64,000 bases of DNA, from the NCBI RefSeq assembly GCF_013705725.1, contig NZ_CP055481.1, forward strand, positions 744,001 through 808,000. The letters are read 5' to 3'. Every line of letters begins with the position of its first letter. Position 1 is the first letter of the stretch. A program made the position numbers and the translations under genes. Shown in pieces: positions 32,783 to 41,479 of this stretch. This DNA is from Klebsiella sp. RHBSTW-00484 (GTDB lineage Bacteria; Pseudomonadota; Gammaproteobacteria; Enterobacterales; Enterobacteriaceae). Under the pieces are notes generated by a model. That model was not told the origin of the DNA, did not search any database, and worked only from the letters and a program-made list of their open reading frames with translations.

Positions 32783-33880
32783 ATGCTAAAAGTTATTCAA
32801 TCTCCAGCCAAATATCTCCAGGGTCCAGATGCCTCCACTCTGTTTGGTCAGTACGCTAAAAACCTGGCGGACAGCTTTTTCGTGATTGCCGATGACTTCG
32901 TGATGAAGCTGGCGGGAGATAAAGTGTTGAATGGCCTGAACAGCCACAATATCAGCTGCCATGCTGAGCGCTTTAACGGTGAGTGCAGCCATGTTGAAAT
33001 CAATCGCCTGATTGCCATTCTGAAACAGCACGGCTGTCGCGGCGTAGTGGGTATTGGCGGCGGGAAAACGCTCGATACGGCAAAAGCGATTGGTTACTAC
33101 CAGAAGCTGCCGGTGGTGGTGATCCCAACGATTGCCTCCACCGATGCGCCAACCAGCGCGCTGTCGGTTATCTACACCGAAGCCGGTGAGTTTGAAGAGT
33201 ACCTGATTTACCCGAAAAACCCGGATATGGTGGTGATGGATACGGCAATTATCGCTAAAGCGCCGGTACGTCTGCTGGTGGCCGGGATGGGTGATGCGCT
33301 TTCAACCTGGTTTGAAGCGAAGGCCTGCTATGACTCCAGAGCCACCAGTATGGCGGGTGGTCAGTCTACGGCGGCGGCCTTGAGCCTGGCGCGCCTGTGC
33401 TATGATACGTTGCTGGCGGAAGGGGAAAAAGCCCGTCTCGCCGCTCAGGCCGGGGTCGTCACCGATGCGCTGGAGCGTATTGTTGAAGCGAATACCTACC
33501 TCAGCGGTATCGGCTTTGAAAGCAGCGGTCTGGCCGCGGCGCACGCCATTCACAACGGTTTCACCATCCTCGAAGAGTGCCATCATTTGTACCACGGCGA
33601 AAAAGTTGCTTTTGGCACCCTGGCGCAGCTGGTGCTGCAAAACAGCCCAATGGAAGAGATCGAAACCGTGCTGAACTTCTGCCAGAAAGTTGGCCTGCCG
33701 GTGACGTTGGCGCAGATGGGCGTGAAAGAGGGTATCGACGAGAAAATTCAGGCGGTAGCGAAAGCGACCTGCGCTGAAGGCGAAACCATCCACAATATGC
33801 CGTTCCCGGTCAGCGCCCAGAGCGTGCATGCGGCGATTCTGACCGCTGACCTGCTTGGGCAGCAGTGGCTGGCGCGTTGA
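32783..33880 (+). CDS. dhaD: Glycerol dehydrogenase (NAD-dependent)
   Basis: 365 residues from ATG 32783 with GAGGGTGAAC upstream; the longer frame from 32609 lacks family support. It is an iron-containing-alcohol-dehydrogenase-fold enzyme of the GldA group, with GIGGGKTLDTAKAIGYY for NAD, IASTDAPTSALSVIYT, and metal-ligand histidines in SGLAAAHAIHNGF and LYHGEKVAFG. It oxidises glycerol to dihydroxyacetone for DhaK. It is divergent from dhaKLM and sits between two control regions, matching the Klebsiella dha regulon. Confidence 0.95.
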   Translation: MLKVIQSPAKYLQGPDASTLFGQYAKNLADSFFVIADDFVMKLAGDKVLNGLNSHNISCHAERFNGECSHVEINRLIAILKQHGCRGVVGIGGGKTLDTAKAIGYYQKLPVVVIPTIASTDAPTSALSVIYTEAGEFEEYLIYPKNPDMVVMDTAIIAKAPVRLLVAGMGDALSTWFEAKACYDSRATSMAGGQSTAAALSLARLCYDTLLAEGEKARLAAQAGVVTDALERIVEANTYLSGIGFESSGLAAAHAIHNGFTILEECHHLYHGEKVAFGTLAQLVLQNSPMEEIETVLNFCQKVGLPVTLAQMGVKEGIDEKIQAVAKATCAEGETIHNMPFPVSAQSVHAAILTADLLGQQWLAR

Positions 33881-33914
33881 TTTATCGTCGGCCTGCCCGG
33901 CCTGGCTAAAATAT

Positions 33915-33951
33915 CCCTTCGGCGGTTTCCGTCGAAGGGTTTGTCGTTTTT
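33915..33951 (+). terminator. Rho-independent terminator after dhaD
   Basis: CCCTTCG...CGAAGGG hairpin (33915-33939) with U-rich tail TTTGTCGTTTTT, between dhaD and dhaR. Confidence 0.7.
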
Positions 33952-33963
33952 AACACAGCGGAA

Positions 33964-35883
33964 ATGGATATGACGGCGCAGACTCAACGCTTTCCTTCGG
34001 TGATAACTCAGTCATGGCATCGTTGCAGCAAGTTTATGCAGCGGGAAACCTGGCAGGCGCCGCATCAGGCGCAGGGACTGACCTTTGAATCGATTTGCCG
34101 GCGCAAGACCGCGCTGCTGACGATTGGTCAGGCGGCGCTGGAAGATGCCTGGGAGTTTATGGATAGCCGTCCCTGCGCGTTATTTATTCTTGATGAGTCC
34201 GCCTGTATTCTCAGCCGCTGCGGCGATCCGCAGACTATTGCCCAACTGGCGGAACTGGGGTTTCTCGACGGCAGCTACTGTGCAGAAAGCATTATCGGCA
34301 GTTGTGCGCTCTCGCTGGCCTCAATGCTCGGACAGCCGGTGAAAACCTCTGGCGATCAGCATTTTAAGCAGGTTCTGCATGGTTGGTCGTTCAGCTCCAC
34401 GCCGGTGTTTGATAACCACGGACGCCTGTTTGGCTCCATTTCGCTGTGTTGCCTGATTGAAGAGCAGGCCACGTCGGATTTATCCCTGACCCTCGCCATC
34501 GCGCGGGAAGTCGGCAACTCTCTGCTCACCGATAGCCTGCTGGCCGAGTCGAACCGCCATCTTAACCAGATGTATGGTCTGCTGGAGAGCATGGATGATG
34601 GGGTAATGGCCTGGAACGAGCAGGGCGTTTTGCAGTTTCTTAACGTGCAGGCCGCAACGCTGTTGCACCTCGATGCGCAGGCCAGCCAGGGGAAAAATAT
34701 CAATGACCTGGTGACGCTTCCGGCTCTGCTGCGTCGGGCAATTAAGCACGCGCGCGGGCTGAATCACGTTGAAGTCACCTTTGAGAGTCAGCATCAGTTT
34801 ATTGATGCGGTAATCACCCTCAAACCGATTGTTGAAGAGCAGGGCAACAGTTTTATTTTGCTGCTGCATCCGGTTGAGCAGATGCGCCAGCTGATGACCA
34901 GCCAGCTTGGCAAAGTGAGCCATACCTTTGAACAGATGTCGGCAGACGATCCGGAAACACGACGGCTGATTCATTTTGGCCGCCAGGCGGCGCGCGGCGC
35001 TTTTCCTGTGCTGCTGTGTGGTGAAGAAGGTGTGGGTAAAGAGCTGCTCAGCCAGGCGATTCATAATGAGAGCGAGCGGGGCGGTGGACCGTATATCGCG
35101 GTCAACTGCCAGCTGTATGCCGACAGCGTATTGGGTCAGGATTTTATGGGTAGCGCGCCGACGGACGATGAAAACGGACGTCTTAGCCGTCTTGAGCTGG
35201 CCAACGGCGGGACGCTGTTTCTGGAAAAAATCGAATATCTGGCACCGGAGCTGCAATCCGCGCTGTTGCAGGTTATCAAGCAGGGTGTGTTAACCCGCCT
35301 GGATGCCCGTCGCCTGATCCCGGTGGACGTTAAAGTCATTGCCACCACCACCGTTGACCTTGCCAATCTGGTAGAGCAAAACCGCTTTAGCCGCCAGCTT
35401 TACTACGCGCTGCATTCGTTTGAGATCGTCATTCCGCCGCTGCGGGCAAGGCGCAACAGTATTCCATCGCTGGTACATAATCGCCTGAAGAGCCTGGAAA
35501 AACGGTTTTCATCGCGCCTGAAGGTGGACGACGATGCTCTGGCGCAACTGGTCGCCTACTCCTGGCCGGGCAATGATTTTGAACTGAACAGCATTATCGA
35601 GAACATTGCTATCAGCAGCGAAAACGGCCATATCCGCCTGAGCAATCTGCCGGAGTATCTGTTTGCCGAGCGCCACTGCACCGATGTCAGTTCGTCGCTA
35701 CTACCCGCCAGCCTGACCTTTAGCGCTATCGAGAAAGAGGCGATTATCCATGCCGCTCGCGTAACCAGCGGACGGGTGCAGGAGATGTCGCAGCTACTGA
35801 ATATTGGCCGCACCACGCTATGGCGCAAGATGAAACAGTACGATATTGATGCCAGCCAGTTTAAGCGCAAGCATCTGGAGTAG
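33964..35883 (+). CDS. dhaR: dha operon transcriptional regulator DhaR
   Basis: 639 residues. A GAF-like N-terminal sensor (about 50-190) is followed by a PAS-like segment (about 200-300), an AAA+ central domain (about 325-560) and a C-terminal Fis-type helix-turn-helix (GRVQEMSQLLNIGRTTLWRK). Walker A GEEGVGKE is at 353-360. The sigma-54 contact motif GAFTGA is absent (FMGSAPT near 394) and the Walker B pair is EK instead of DE (GGTLFLEK, 415-422). This fits the E. coli orthologue, which activates a sigma-70 promoter and is controlled by DhaK and DhaL. It overlaps the adenosyltransferase gene tail-to-tail by 23 bp. Confidence 0.94.
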   Translation: MDMTAQTQRFPSVITQSWHRCSKFMQRETWQAPHQAQGLTFESICRRKTALLTIGQAALEDAWEFMDSRPCALFILDESACILSRCGDPQTIAQLAELGFLDGSYCAESIIGSCALSLASMLGQPVKTSGDQHFKQVLHGWSFSSTPVFDNHGRLFGSISLCCLIEEQATSDLSLTLAIAREVGNSLLTDSLLAESNRHLNQMYGLLESMDDGVMAWNEQGVLQFLNVQAATLLHLDAQASQGKNINDLVTLPALLRRAIKHARGLNHVEVTFESQHQFIDAVITLKPIVEEQGNSFILLLHPVEQMRQLMTSQLGKVSHTFEQMSADDPETRRLIHFGRQAARGAFPVLLCGEEGVGKELLSQAIHNESERGGGPYIAVNCQLYADSVLGQDFMGSAPTDDENGRLSRLELANGGTLFLEKIEYLAPELQSALLQVIKQGVLTRLDARRLIPVDVKVIATTTVDLANLVEQNRFSRQLYYALHSFEIVIPPLRARRNSIPSLVHNRLKSLEKRFSSRLKVDDDALAQLVAYSWPGNDFELNSIIENIAISSENGHIRLSNLPEYLFAERHCTDVSSSLLPASLTFSAIEKEAIIHAARVTSGRVQEMSQLLNIGRTTLWRKMKQYDIDASQFKRKHLE

Positions 35884-36391
35884 TTTCTTCGATTCTGGCC
35901 ATCGAGAAGAGCGCATCGGACAAGCGGTTGATGTAGCGCTTGAGATCATCGCGCACGGCAAGCGTTCTGCCCGCTGCCGCCAGAATACGCTCCAGCCGAC
36001 GCGCCAGCGTTCGCGCGACGTGCAGCTGCGCGGACGCCAGGTTTTTCCCCGGGATGACAAACTCTTTGAGCGGGCCGCTTTGCGCCATATTGCGGTCAAT
36101 TATCTTCTCAAGAGACTGAATATCCTCGGTATTAATCGTCTGCGTTAAGCGAGCGAGACCTTTCTCATCGCTGGCGAGTTCCGCGCCCAGCACAAACAGC
36201 ATCTTCTGCATGGCGTGCAGATCCTGGCGTAATTCTACCTGGCGCGTGCTGGCATAGCAGACGCCAAGCTGTGAAATCAGTTCATCCACCGTACCGTAGG
36301 CGTTAACGCGAATGTCGTCTTTGTCGATACGGCTGCCGCCAAACAGCGCGGTGGTACCTTTATCGCCGGTTCGGGTATAGATGCGGTACAT
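35861..36391 (-). CDS. orfW: PduO-type ATP:cob(I)alamin adenosyltransferase (OrfW)
   Basis: A 176-residue protein that begins MYRIYTRTGDKGTTALFGG, the family ATP-binding signature, with RVNAYGTVDELISQLG, FVIPGKN and the conserved RRLERILAAAGRTL segment. It forms adenosylcobalamin, the cofactor of glycerol dehydratase. The start codon follows the gdrB stop without a gap. It is in the leftward orfY-dhaT-gdrB-orfW unit. Confidence 0.94.
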   Translation of the reverse strand: MYRIYTRTGDKGTTALFGGSRIDKDDIRVNAYGTVDELISQLGVCYASTRQVELRQDLHAMQKMLFVLGAELASDEKGLARLTQTINTEDIQSLEKIIDRNMAQSGPLKEFVIPGKNLASAQLHVARTLARRLERILAAAGRTLAVRDDLKRYINRLSDALFSMARIEETTPDACA

Positions 36392-36745
36392 TTATTTTAT
36401 CTCGCTGAAGGGAAGCACTTTGACCAGTTGACCGGCATTGACGCCGAGCGTGCGGATTTGCCCGATTCCGGCGGCAATGTGTCCGCGGACCAGCGCCCGT
36501 ACCTCGGGCAACTGGGCATGCGTTAAGGCAATATCACCCGTTGCGTTGAGGCCGAGACCAACGCGCAGCGTCGAACTTTTGGCTGCCAGTTTACTCAACG
36601 CCAGCGCGCAATCATTCCCGTCGTAACAGATAGCCCGGCACGGGACGCCTTGTTCCTCCAGCCCCCAGCATAGCTCATCAAGCTCACGGGTATCCTGCCA
36701 GCATGAGTGATAAAACAGATGTACGCTCGGTGATGAAAGTGACAT
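36392..36745 (-). CDS. gdrB: Glycerol dehydratase reactivase small subunit GdrB (OrfX)
   Basis: 117 residues of the DDR beta-subunit family (SVHLFYHSCWQDTRELDELCWGLEEQGVPC, VGLGLNATGDIALTHAQLP). With GdrA it releases damaged cobalamin from inactivated glycerol dehydratase in an ATP-dependent way. A strong GGGGGG stretch precedes the ATG. It is separated from gdrA by several kilobases, the usual split in Klebsiella and Citrobacter. Confidence 0.94.
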   Translation of the reverse strand: MSLSSPSVHLFYHSCWQDTRELDELCWGLEEQGVPCRAICYDGNDCALALSKLAAKSSTLRVGLGLNATGDIALTHAQLPEVRALVRGHIAAGIGQIRTLGVNAGQLVKVLPFSEIK

Positions 36746-36764
36746 TGCGTCCCCCCTTTATTTA

Positions 36765-37928
36765 TCAGAAAGCCTGGCGGAAGATTTCGGTGATCTCTTT
36801 CTCATTACCCTTGCGCGGGTTCGAGAACGCATTTCCGTCTTTCAGCGCCATTTCCGCCATGTAAGGGAAATCGGCCTCTTTCACACCCAGTTCTTCCAGA
36901 TGCTGCGGAATACCGATATCGGCAGAGAGGCGGGCGATGGCGCGAATGGCCTGCTCGGCAGCGTCCATCGTTGACAGTCCGTCAGTGTTTTCCCCCATAA
37001 ATCCGGCGATATCAGCAAATTTTTCCGGGTTGGCAATCAGGTTATAGCGTGCAACGTGGGGTAGCAGAACGGCGTTCGCTACCCCATGTGGCATGTCGTA
37101 CAGGCCGCCGAGCTGGTGTGCCATGGCGTGAACATAGCCGAGGTTGGCGTTGTTGAAGGCCATACCCGCCAGTAGAGAGGCGTAGGCCATGTTCTCGCGG
37201 GCTTTCAGATTGCTGCCCAGCGCCACCGCCTGGCGTAAGTTACGGGCGATTAGGCGAATCGCCTGGATTGCTGCGGCATCGGTCACCGGGTTGGCATCTT
37301 TGGAAATATAGGCCTCCACGGCATGGGTCAGGGCATCCATTCCGGTAGCGGCAGTCAGCGGTGCTGGTTTGCCGAGCATTAGCAGCGGGTCATTAATGGA
37401 GACCGACGGCAGGTTACGCCAGCTGACAATGACGAATTTCACTTTTGTTTTGGTATTGGTCAACACGCAGTGGCGGGTGACTTCGCTGGCGGTACCAGCG
37501 GTGGTATTCACCGCCACGATCGGCGGCAGCGGGTTGGTCAGGGTTTCAATACCTGCGTAGTTGTAAAGCTCGCCTTCGTGAGTAGCCGCGATGCCAATCC
37601 CTTTACCACAGTCATGCGGACTGCCGCCGCCGACGGTGACGATAATATCGCACTGCTCTCTACGAAAGACCTCCAGACCGTCGCGCACGTTGGTATCTTT
37701 TGGATTTGGCTCGACGCCATCAAAAATCACCACTTCAATACCCGCTTCACGCAGATGTTCGAGCGTTTTATCTACCGCACCGTCTTTAATTGACCGCAGA
37801 CCTTTATCGGTCACCAGCAGCGCTTTTTTCCCGCCCAGCAGTTTGCAGCGCTCGCCAACCACGGAAACGGCATTGGGGCCAAAAAAATTCACGTTTGGCA
37901 CCAGGTAATCAAACATACGATAGCTCAT
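36765..37928 (-). CDS. dhaT: 1,3-propanediol dehydrogenase DhaT
   Basis: A 387-residue group III iron-dependent alcohol dehydrogenase, with NAD site VTVGGGSPHDCGKGIG, and iron ligands in MDALTHAVEAYIS and YVHAMAHQLGGLYDMPHG. It reduces 3-hydroxypropionaldehyde to 1,3-propanediol with NADH, restoring redox balance in glycerol fermentation. AAGAAGG precedes the ATG. It follows orfY and precedes gdrB by 19 nt. Confidence 0.96.
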   Translation of the reverse strand: MSYRMFDYLVPNVNFFGPNAVSVVGERCKLLGGKKALLVTDKGLRSIKDGAVDKTLEHLREAGIEVVIFDGVEPNPKDTNVRDGLEVFRREQCDIIVTVGGGSPHDCGKGIGIAATHEGELYNYAGIETLTNPLPPIVAVNTTAGTASEVTRHCVLTNTKTKVKFVIVSWRNLPSVSINDPLLMLGKPAPLTAATGMDALTHAVEAYISKDANPVTDAAAIQAIRLIARNLRQAVALGSNLKARENMAYASLLAGMAFNNANLGYVHAMAHQLGGLYDMPHGVANAVLLPHVARYNLIANPEKFADIAGFMGENTDGLSTMDAAEQAIRAIARLSADIGIPQHLEELGVKEADFPYMAEMALKDGNAFSNPRKGNEKEITEIFRQAF

Positions 37929-37950
37929 AATATACCTTCTTAGATTTGAA

Positions 37951-38379
37951 TTATAATTCAGAGAAACAATTCAGTGCAGTTTCAGCTAATAATCTGTCCT
38001 GTTCAACGGTACCACCGCTTACGCCAACAGCACCGATTAGTTCACCGTTAAATATGACAGGCAAGCCGCCGCCAAAAATAACGATTCGCTGTTGGTTAGT
38101 TAGCTGTAAACCATAGAGTGAAGCACCTGGCTGTACCGCATCAGTAATTTCATGAGTGCCCTGTCGCAGGCAGCAGGCGGTATAAGCTTTATTAAGTGAA
38201 ATATCACAGCTGGTGACAAACGCGTCGTCCATGCGTTGCATCAGCAGCGTGTTTCCGCCGTGATCCACCACGGAAAAGACCACCGGGACGTTGATTTCAA
38301 GCGCTTTAGCCTCGACGGTTAGCGCCATTTTCTTTGCTGCCGCTAGCGTGATAGTGGTGATTTGTTGACTCTTATTCAC
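37951..38379 (-). CDS. orfY: GlcG/HbpS-like heme-binding-domain protein of the dha regulon (OrfY)
   Basis: 142 residues with a GTG start at 38379. AGGAG lies 5-9 bases upstream, and the ATG farther up (38394) would place that site inside the coding region. The protein is a single GlcG-type domain (VVDHGGNTLLMQRMDDAFV, QPGASLYGLQ, VIFGGGLPVIFNGELIGAVGVSGG). It is a regular member of dha and pdu clusters; a role with cobalamin or heme has been suggested, but function is not established. First gene of the leftward unit. Confidence 0.88.
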   Translation of the reverse strand: MNKSQQITTITLAAAKKMALTVEAKALEINVPVVFSVVDHGGNTLLMQRMDDAFVTSCDISLNKAYTACCLRQGTHEITDAVQPGASLYGLQLTNQQRIVIFGGGLPVIFNGELIGAVGVSGGTVEQDRLLAETALNCFSEL

Positions 38380-38774
38380 AATATCTCCTGTCAAGGTATA
38401 GGGCTGAGGTCGCGAAAAACATCACGCTTCAGACATTATTTTATCGTTGGTTTTTCTTTATTCTCGCGCTGTAGGTTATTAAGTCAATAGTGCGAAAAAA
38501 GTGTCAGGAGTCAGTTTATTCTTGGTGTCAGATGTTTATTGATAATGATCATTTAACCTGGTCACATTTCGTTGTGACTGCTCTAAATTTACGTTTCATA
38601 ATGAAACTCTCAAGTTTTATTTTGTATCAGATTGGAACGTAATTAATTTTATTTTTTTATTATTCAGCTCATTTAAAGTTCCGCTATTGCTGATTCACAC
38701 TATCTCAGGAGAGTTTAATACCTCCTGCGGTATTGCCCGGCGTTCCTATTATTTATCTTTTGAGTCAACGAGCT
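38380..38774. promoter_or_regulatory. orfY/dhaB1 divergent control region with DhaR-like dyad pair
   Basis: 395 bp without a gene. A perfect 15-bp dyad GTTTCATAATGAAAC lies at 38593-38607 and a degenerate copy at 38624-38638 (read on the minus strand), 31 bp apart. The rest is AT-rich. Near the dhaB1 start two overlapping hairpins are possible: CAGGAG/CTCCTG (about 38705-38726) and ATACC/GGTAT (about 38718-38733). Confidence 0.6.
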
Positions 38775-40442
38775 ATGAGAAGATCAAAACGATTCGAAGT
38801 CCTTGCCCAGCGAGCAGTCAATCAGGATGGGCTTATTGGTGAATGGCCGGAAGAGGGGCTGATCGCCATGGAAAGTCCATACGATCCGGCATCGTCGGTG
38901 AAGGTAAAAAACGGTCGGATTGTTGAGCTGGACGGCAAGAGCCGCGAACAGTTTGACATGATTGACCGCTTTATTGCCGACTACGCGATTAACGTTGCGG
39001 AAACCGAACGCGCCATGCAGCTCGACGCGCTGGAAATCGCCCGAATGCTGGTGGATATCCACGTTAGCCGGGAAGAGATTATTGCCATTACCACCGCCAT
39101 CACCCCGGCGAAAGCGGTGGAGGTGATGGCGAAAATGAACGTGGTGGAAATGATGATGGCGTTGCAAAAAATGCGCGCCAGACGCACTCCTTCCAACCAG
39201 TGTCACGTCACTAATCTGAAAGATAACCCGGTGCAGATTGCTGCGGATGCCGCCGAAGCCGGGATCCGCGGATTTTCTGAGCAGGAAACCACTGTCGGTA
39301 TCGCCCGCTATGCGCCGTTTAACGCTCTGGCGCTGCTGGTCGGCTCCCAGTGCGGTCGCCCTGGTGTGCTCACGCAATGTTCCGTCGAAGAAGCCACCGA
39401 GCTGGAACTGGGAATGCGTGGATTAACCAGCTATGCCGAAACGGTGTCGGTATACGGTACGGAGTCGGTGTTTACCGATGGCGATGACACGCCGTGGTCG
39501 AAAGCCTTTCTCGCCTCGGCCTATGCTTCCCGCGGGCTGAAAATGCGCTACACCTCTGGCACTGGCTCGGAGGCGCTGATGGGCTATTCAGAAAGTAAAT
39601 CGATGCTGTACCTGGAGTCACGCTGCATTTTTATCACCAAAGGCGCGGGGGTGCAGGGGCTGCAAAACGGCGCGGTCAGCTGTATCGGGATGACCGGCGC
39701 GGTGCCGTCGGGGATCCGTGCGGTACTGGCGGAAAACCTGATAGCCTCGATGCTCGACCTCGAAGTGGCCTCAGCCAATGATCAAACCTTCTCGCATTCC
39801 GATATTCGCCGCACCGCCCGCACGCTGATGCAGATGCTGCCCGGCACCGACTTTATCTTCTCCGGCTATAGCGCCGTGCCGAACTACGACAACATGTTTG
39901 CCGGGTCGAACTTCGATGCCGAAGACTTCGATGATTACAACATTTTGCAACGCGATCTGATGGTCGACGGTGGCCTGCGTCCGGTAACTGAAGAGGAAAC
40001 CATCGCTATTCGCAATAAGGCTGCGCGCGCCATTCAGGCGGTGTTCCGCGAACTGGGCCTGCCGCTGATTAGCGATGAGGAAGTAGACGCCGCCACCTAT
40101 GCCCACGGCAGCAAAGATATGCCCGCGCGCAACGTAGTGGAGGATCTGGCCGCCGTGGAAGAGATGATGAAGCGCAATATCACCGGGCTGGATATCGTCA
40201 GCGCATTAAGTAGTAGCGGCTTCGAAGATATCGCCAGCAACATTCTTAATATGCTAAGGCAGCGTGTGACCGGCGATTACCTGCAAACCTCCGCCATTCT
40301 GGATCGCCAGTTTGAAGTGGTCAGCGCCGTCAATGATATCAATGATTATCAGGGACCTGGCACCGGCTATCGCATCTCTGCCGAACGTTGGGAGGAAATT
40401 AAAAATATCGCGGGCGTGGTACAACCAGGCTCGATTGAATAA
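38775..40442 (+). CDS. dhaB1: Glycerol dehydratase large (alpha) subunit DhaB1
   Basis: 555 residues from ATG 38775, equal to the known Klebsiella subunit; the open frame extends 14 codons further up without support. The sequence [60 protein letters not shown] and [16 protein letters not shown] is typical of the B12-dependent diol/glycerol dehydratase TIM barrel. It converts glycerol to 3-hydroxypropionaldehyde by a radical mechanism. First gene of the rightward dhaB1-B2-B3-gdrA-glpF operon. The Shine-Dalgarno is weak. Confidence 0.97.
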   Translation: MRRSKRFEVLAQRAVNQDGLIGEWPEEGLIAMESPYDPASSVKVKNGRIVELDGKSREQFDMIDRFIADYAINVAETERAMQLDALEIARMLVDIHVSREEIIAITTAITPAKAVEVMAKMNVVEMMMALQKMRARRTPSNQCHVTNLKDNPVQIAADAAEAGIRGFSEQETTVGIARYAPFNALALLVGSQCGRPGVLTQCSVEEATELELGMRGLTSYAETVSVYGTESVFTDGDDTPWSKAFLASAYASRGLKMRYTSGTGSEALMGYSESKSMLYLESRCIFITKGAGVQGLQNGAVSCIGMTGAVPSGIRAVLAENLIASMLDLEVASANDQTFSHSDIRRTARTLMQMLPGTDFIFSGYSAVPNYDNMFAGSNFDAEDFDDYNILQRDLMVDGGLRPVTEEETIAIRNKAARAIQAVFRELGLPLISDEEVDAATYAHGSKDMPARNVVEDLAAVEEMMKRNITGLDIVSALSSSGFEDIASNILNMLRQRVTGDYLQTSAILDRQFEVVSAVNDINDYQGPGTGYRISAERWEEIKNIAGVVQPGSIE

Positions 40443-40453
40443 GGCGGTACACA

Positions 40454-41038
40454 GTGGAATGTACAACTGAACGTAAACCTGTTTTCACTTTGCAGGTTAG
40501 CGAAGGAGAGGCGGCAAAAGCCGACGATCGCGCGGATGAAGTGGTGATCGGCGTCGGTCCGGCTTTTGATAAGTATCAGCATAAAACGCTGATTGATATG
40601 CCGCATGAAGCGATCCTGAAAGAACTGGTCGCCGGGATTGAAGAGGAGGGGCTGCATGCGCGAGTGGTGAGAATTCTGCGCACCTCGGATGTCTCCTTTA
40701 TGGCCTGGGATGCGGCGAACCTTAGCGGTTCCGGTATTGGCATTGGTATTCAGTCGAAAGGAACTACGGTTATTCATCAGCGTGATTTACTGCCGCTGAG
40801 CAACCTTGAGTTATTCTCTCAGGCACCGCTGCTGACGCTGGAAATCTATCGGCAGATTGGTAAGAACGCTGCGCGCTACGCACGTAAAGAGTCGCCCTCG
40901 CCGGTACCGGTGGTGAATGACCAGATGGTGCGGCCGAAATTTATGGCTAAGGCTGCGTTGTTTCATATTAAAGAAACCAAACACGTGGTGCAGGATGCCG
41001 CGCCTGTCACGCTGCACATTGCATTAGTAAGGGAATAA
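40454..41038 (+). CDS. dhaB2: Glycerol dehydratase medium (beta) subunit DhaB2
   Basis: 194 residues from GTG 40454, 11 bases after the dhaB1 stop; GTG is also the start in Klebsiella homologues. The core ([56 protein letters not shown]) is strongly conserved and helps to bind adenosylcobalamin. The first 20 residues are more divergent. Confidence 0.96.
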   Translation: MECTTERKPVFTLQVSEGEAAKADDRADEVVIGVGPAFDKYQHKTLIDMPHEAILKELVAGIEEEGLHARVVRILRTSDVSFMAWDAANLSGSGIGIGIQSKGTTVIHQRDLLPLSNLELFSQAPLLTLEIYRQIGKNAARYARKESPSPVPVVNDQMVRPKFMAKAALFHIKETKHVVQDAAPVTLHIALVRE

Positions 41039-41040
41039 GG

Positions 41041-41466
41041 ATGAACGACAACATTATGACCGCTCAGGATTACCCGTTAGCGACCCGCTGCCCGGAGAAA
41101 ATCCAGACCCCAACCGGGAAGCCGTTAACCGATATTACCCTTGAAAATGTGCTAGCGGGACGCGTGGGACCACAGGATGTACGTATTTCTCAGCAAACGC
41201 TGGAGTATCAGGCGCAGATAGCTGAGCAGATGCAGCGCCATGCTGTGGCACGTAATTTCCGGCGCGCGGCGGAGCTGATTGCTATTCCGGATGCCCGCAT
41301 TCTGGAGATCTACAACGCGTTGCGTCCGTTCCGTTCTTCTGTTGCAGAACTACTGGCCATTGCTGATGAGCTGGAGCACACCTGGCACGCCATGGTGAAT
41401 GCCGGGTTTGTTCGCGAGTCGGCAGAGGTGTATCAGCAGAGAAATAAGCTGCGTAAAGGCAGCTAG
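41041..41466 (+). CDS. dhaB3: Glycerol dehydratase small (gamma) subunit DhaB3
   Basis: A 141-residue protein, same length as the known subunit, mostly helical, with DYPLATRCPEKIQTPTGKPL, DVRISQQTLEYQAQIAEQ and LRPFRSSVAELLAIADELEH. Completes the (alpha-beta-gamma)2 dehydratase. ATG lies two bases after the dhaB2 stop. Confidence 0.96.
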   Translation: MNDNIMTAQDYPLATRCPEKIQTPTGKPLTDITLENVLAGRVGPQDVRISQQTLEYQAQIAEQMQRHAVARNFRRAAELIAIPDARILEIYNALRPFRSSVAELLAIADELEHTWHAMVNAGFVRESAEVYQQRNKLRKGS

Positions 41467-41479
41467 TGACGGAGGGGGT

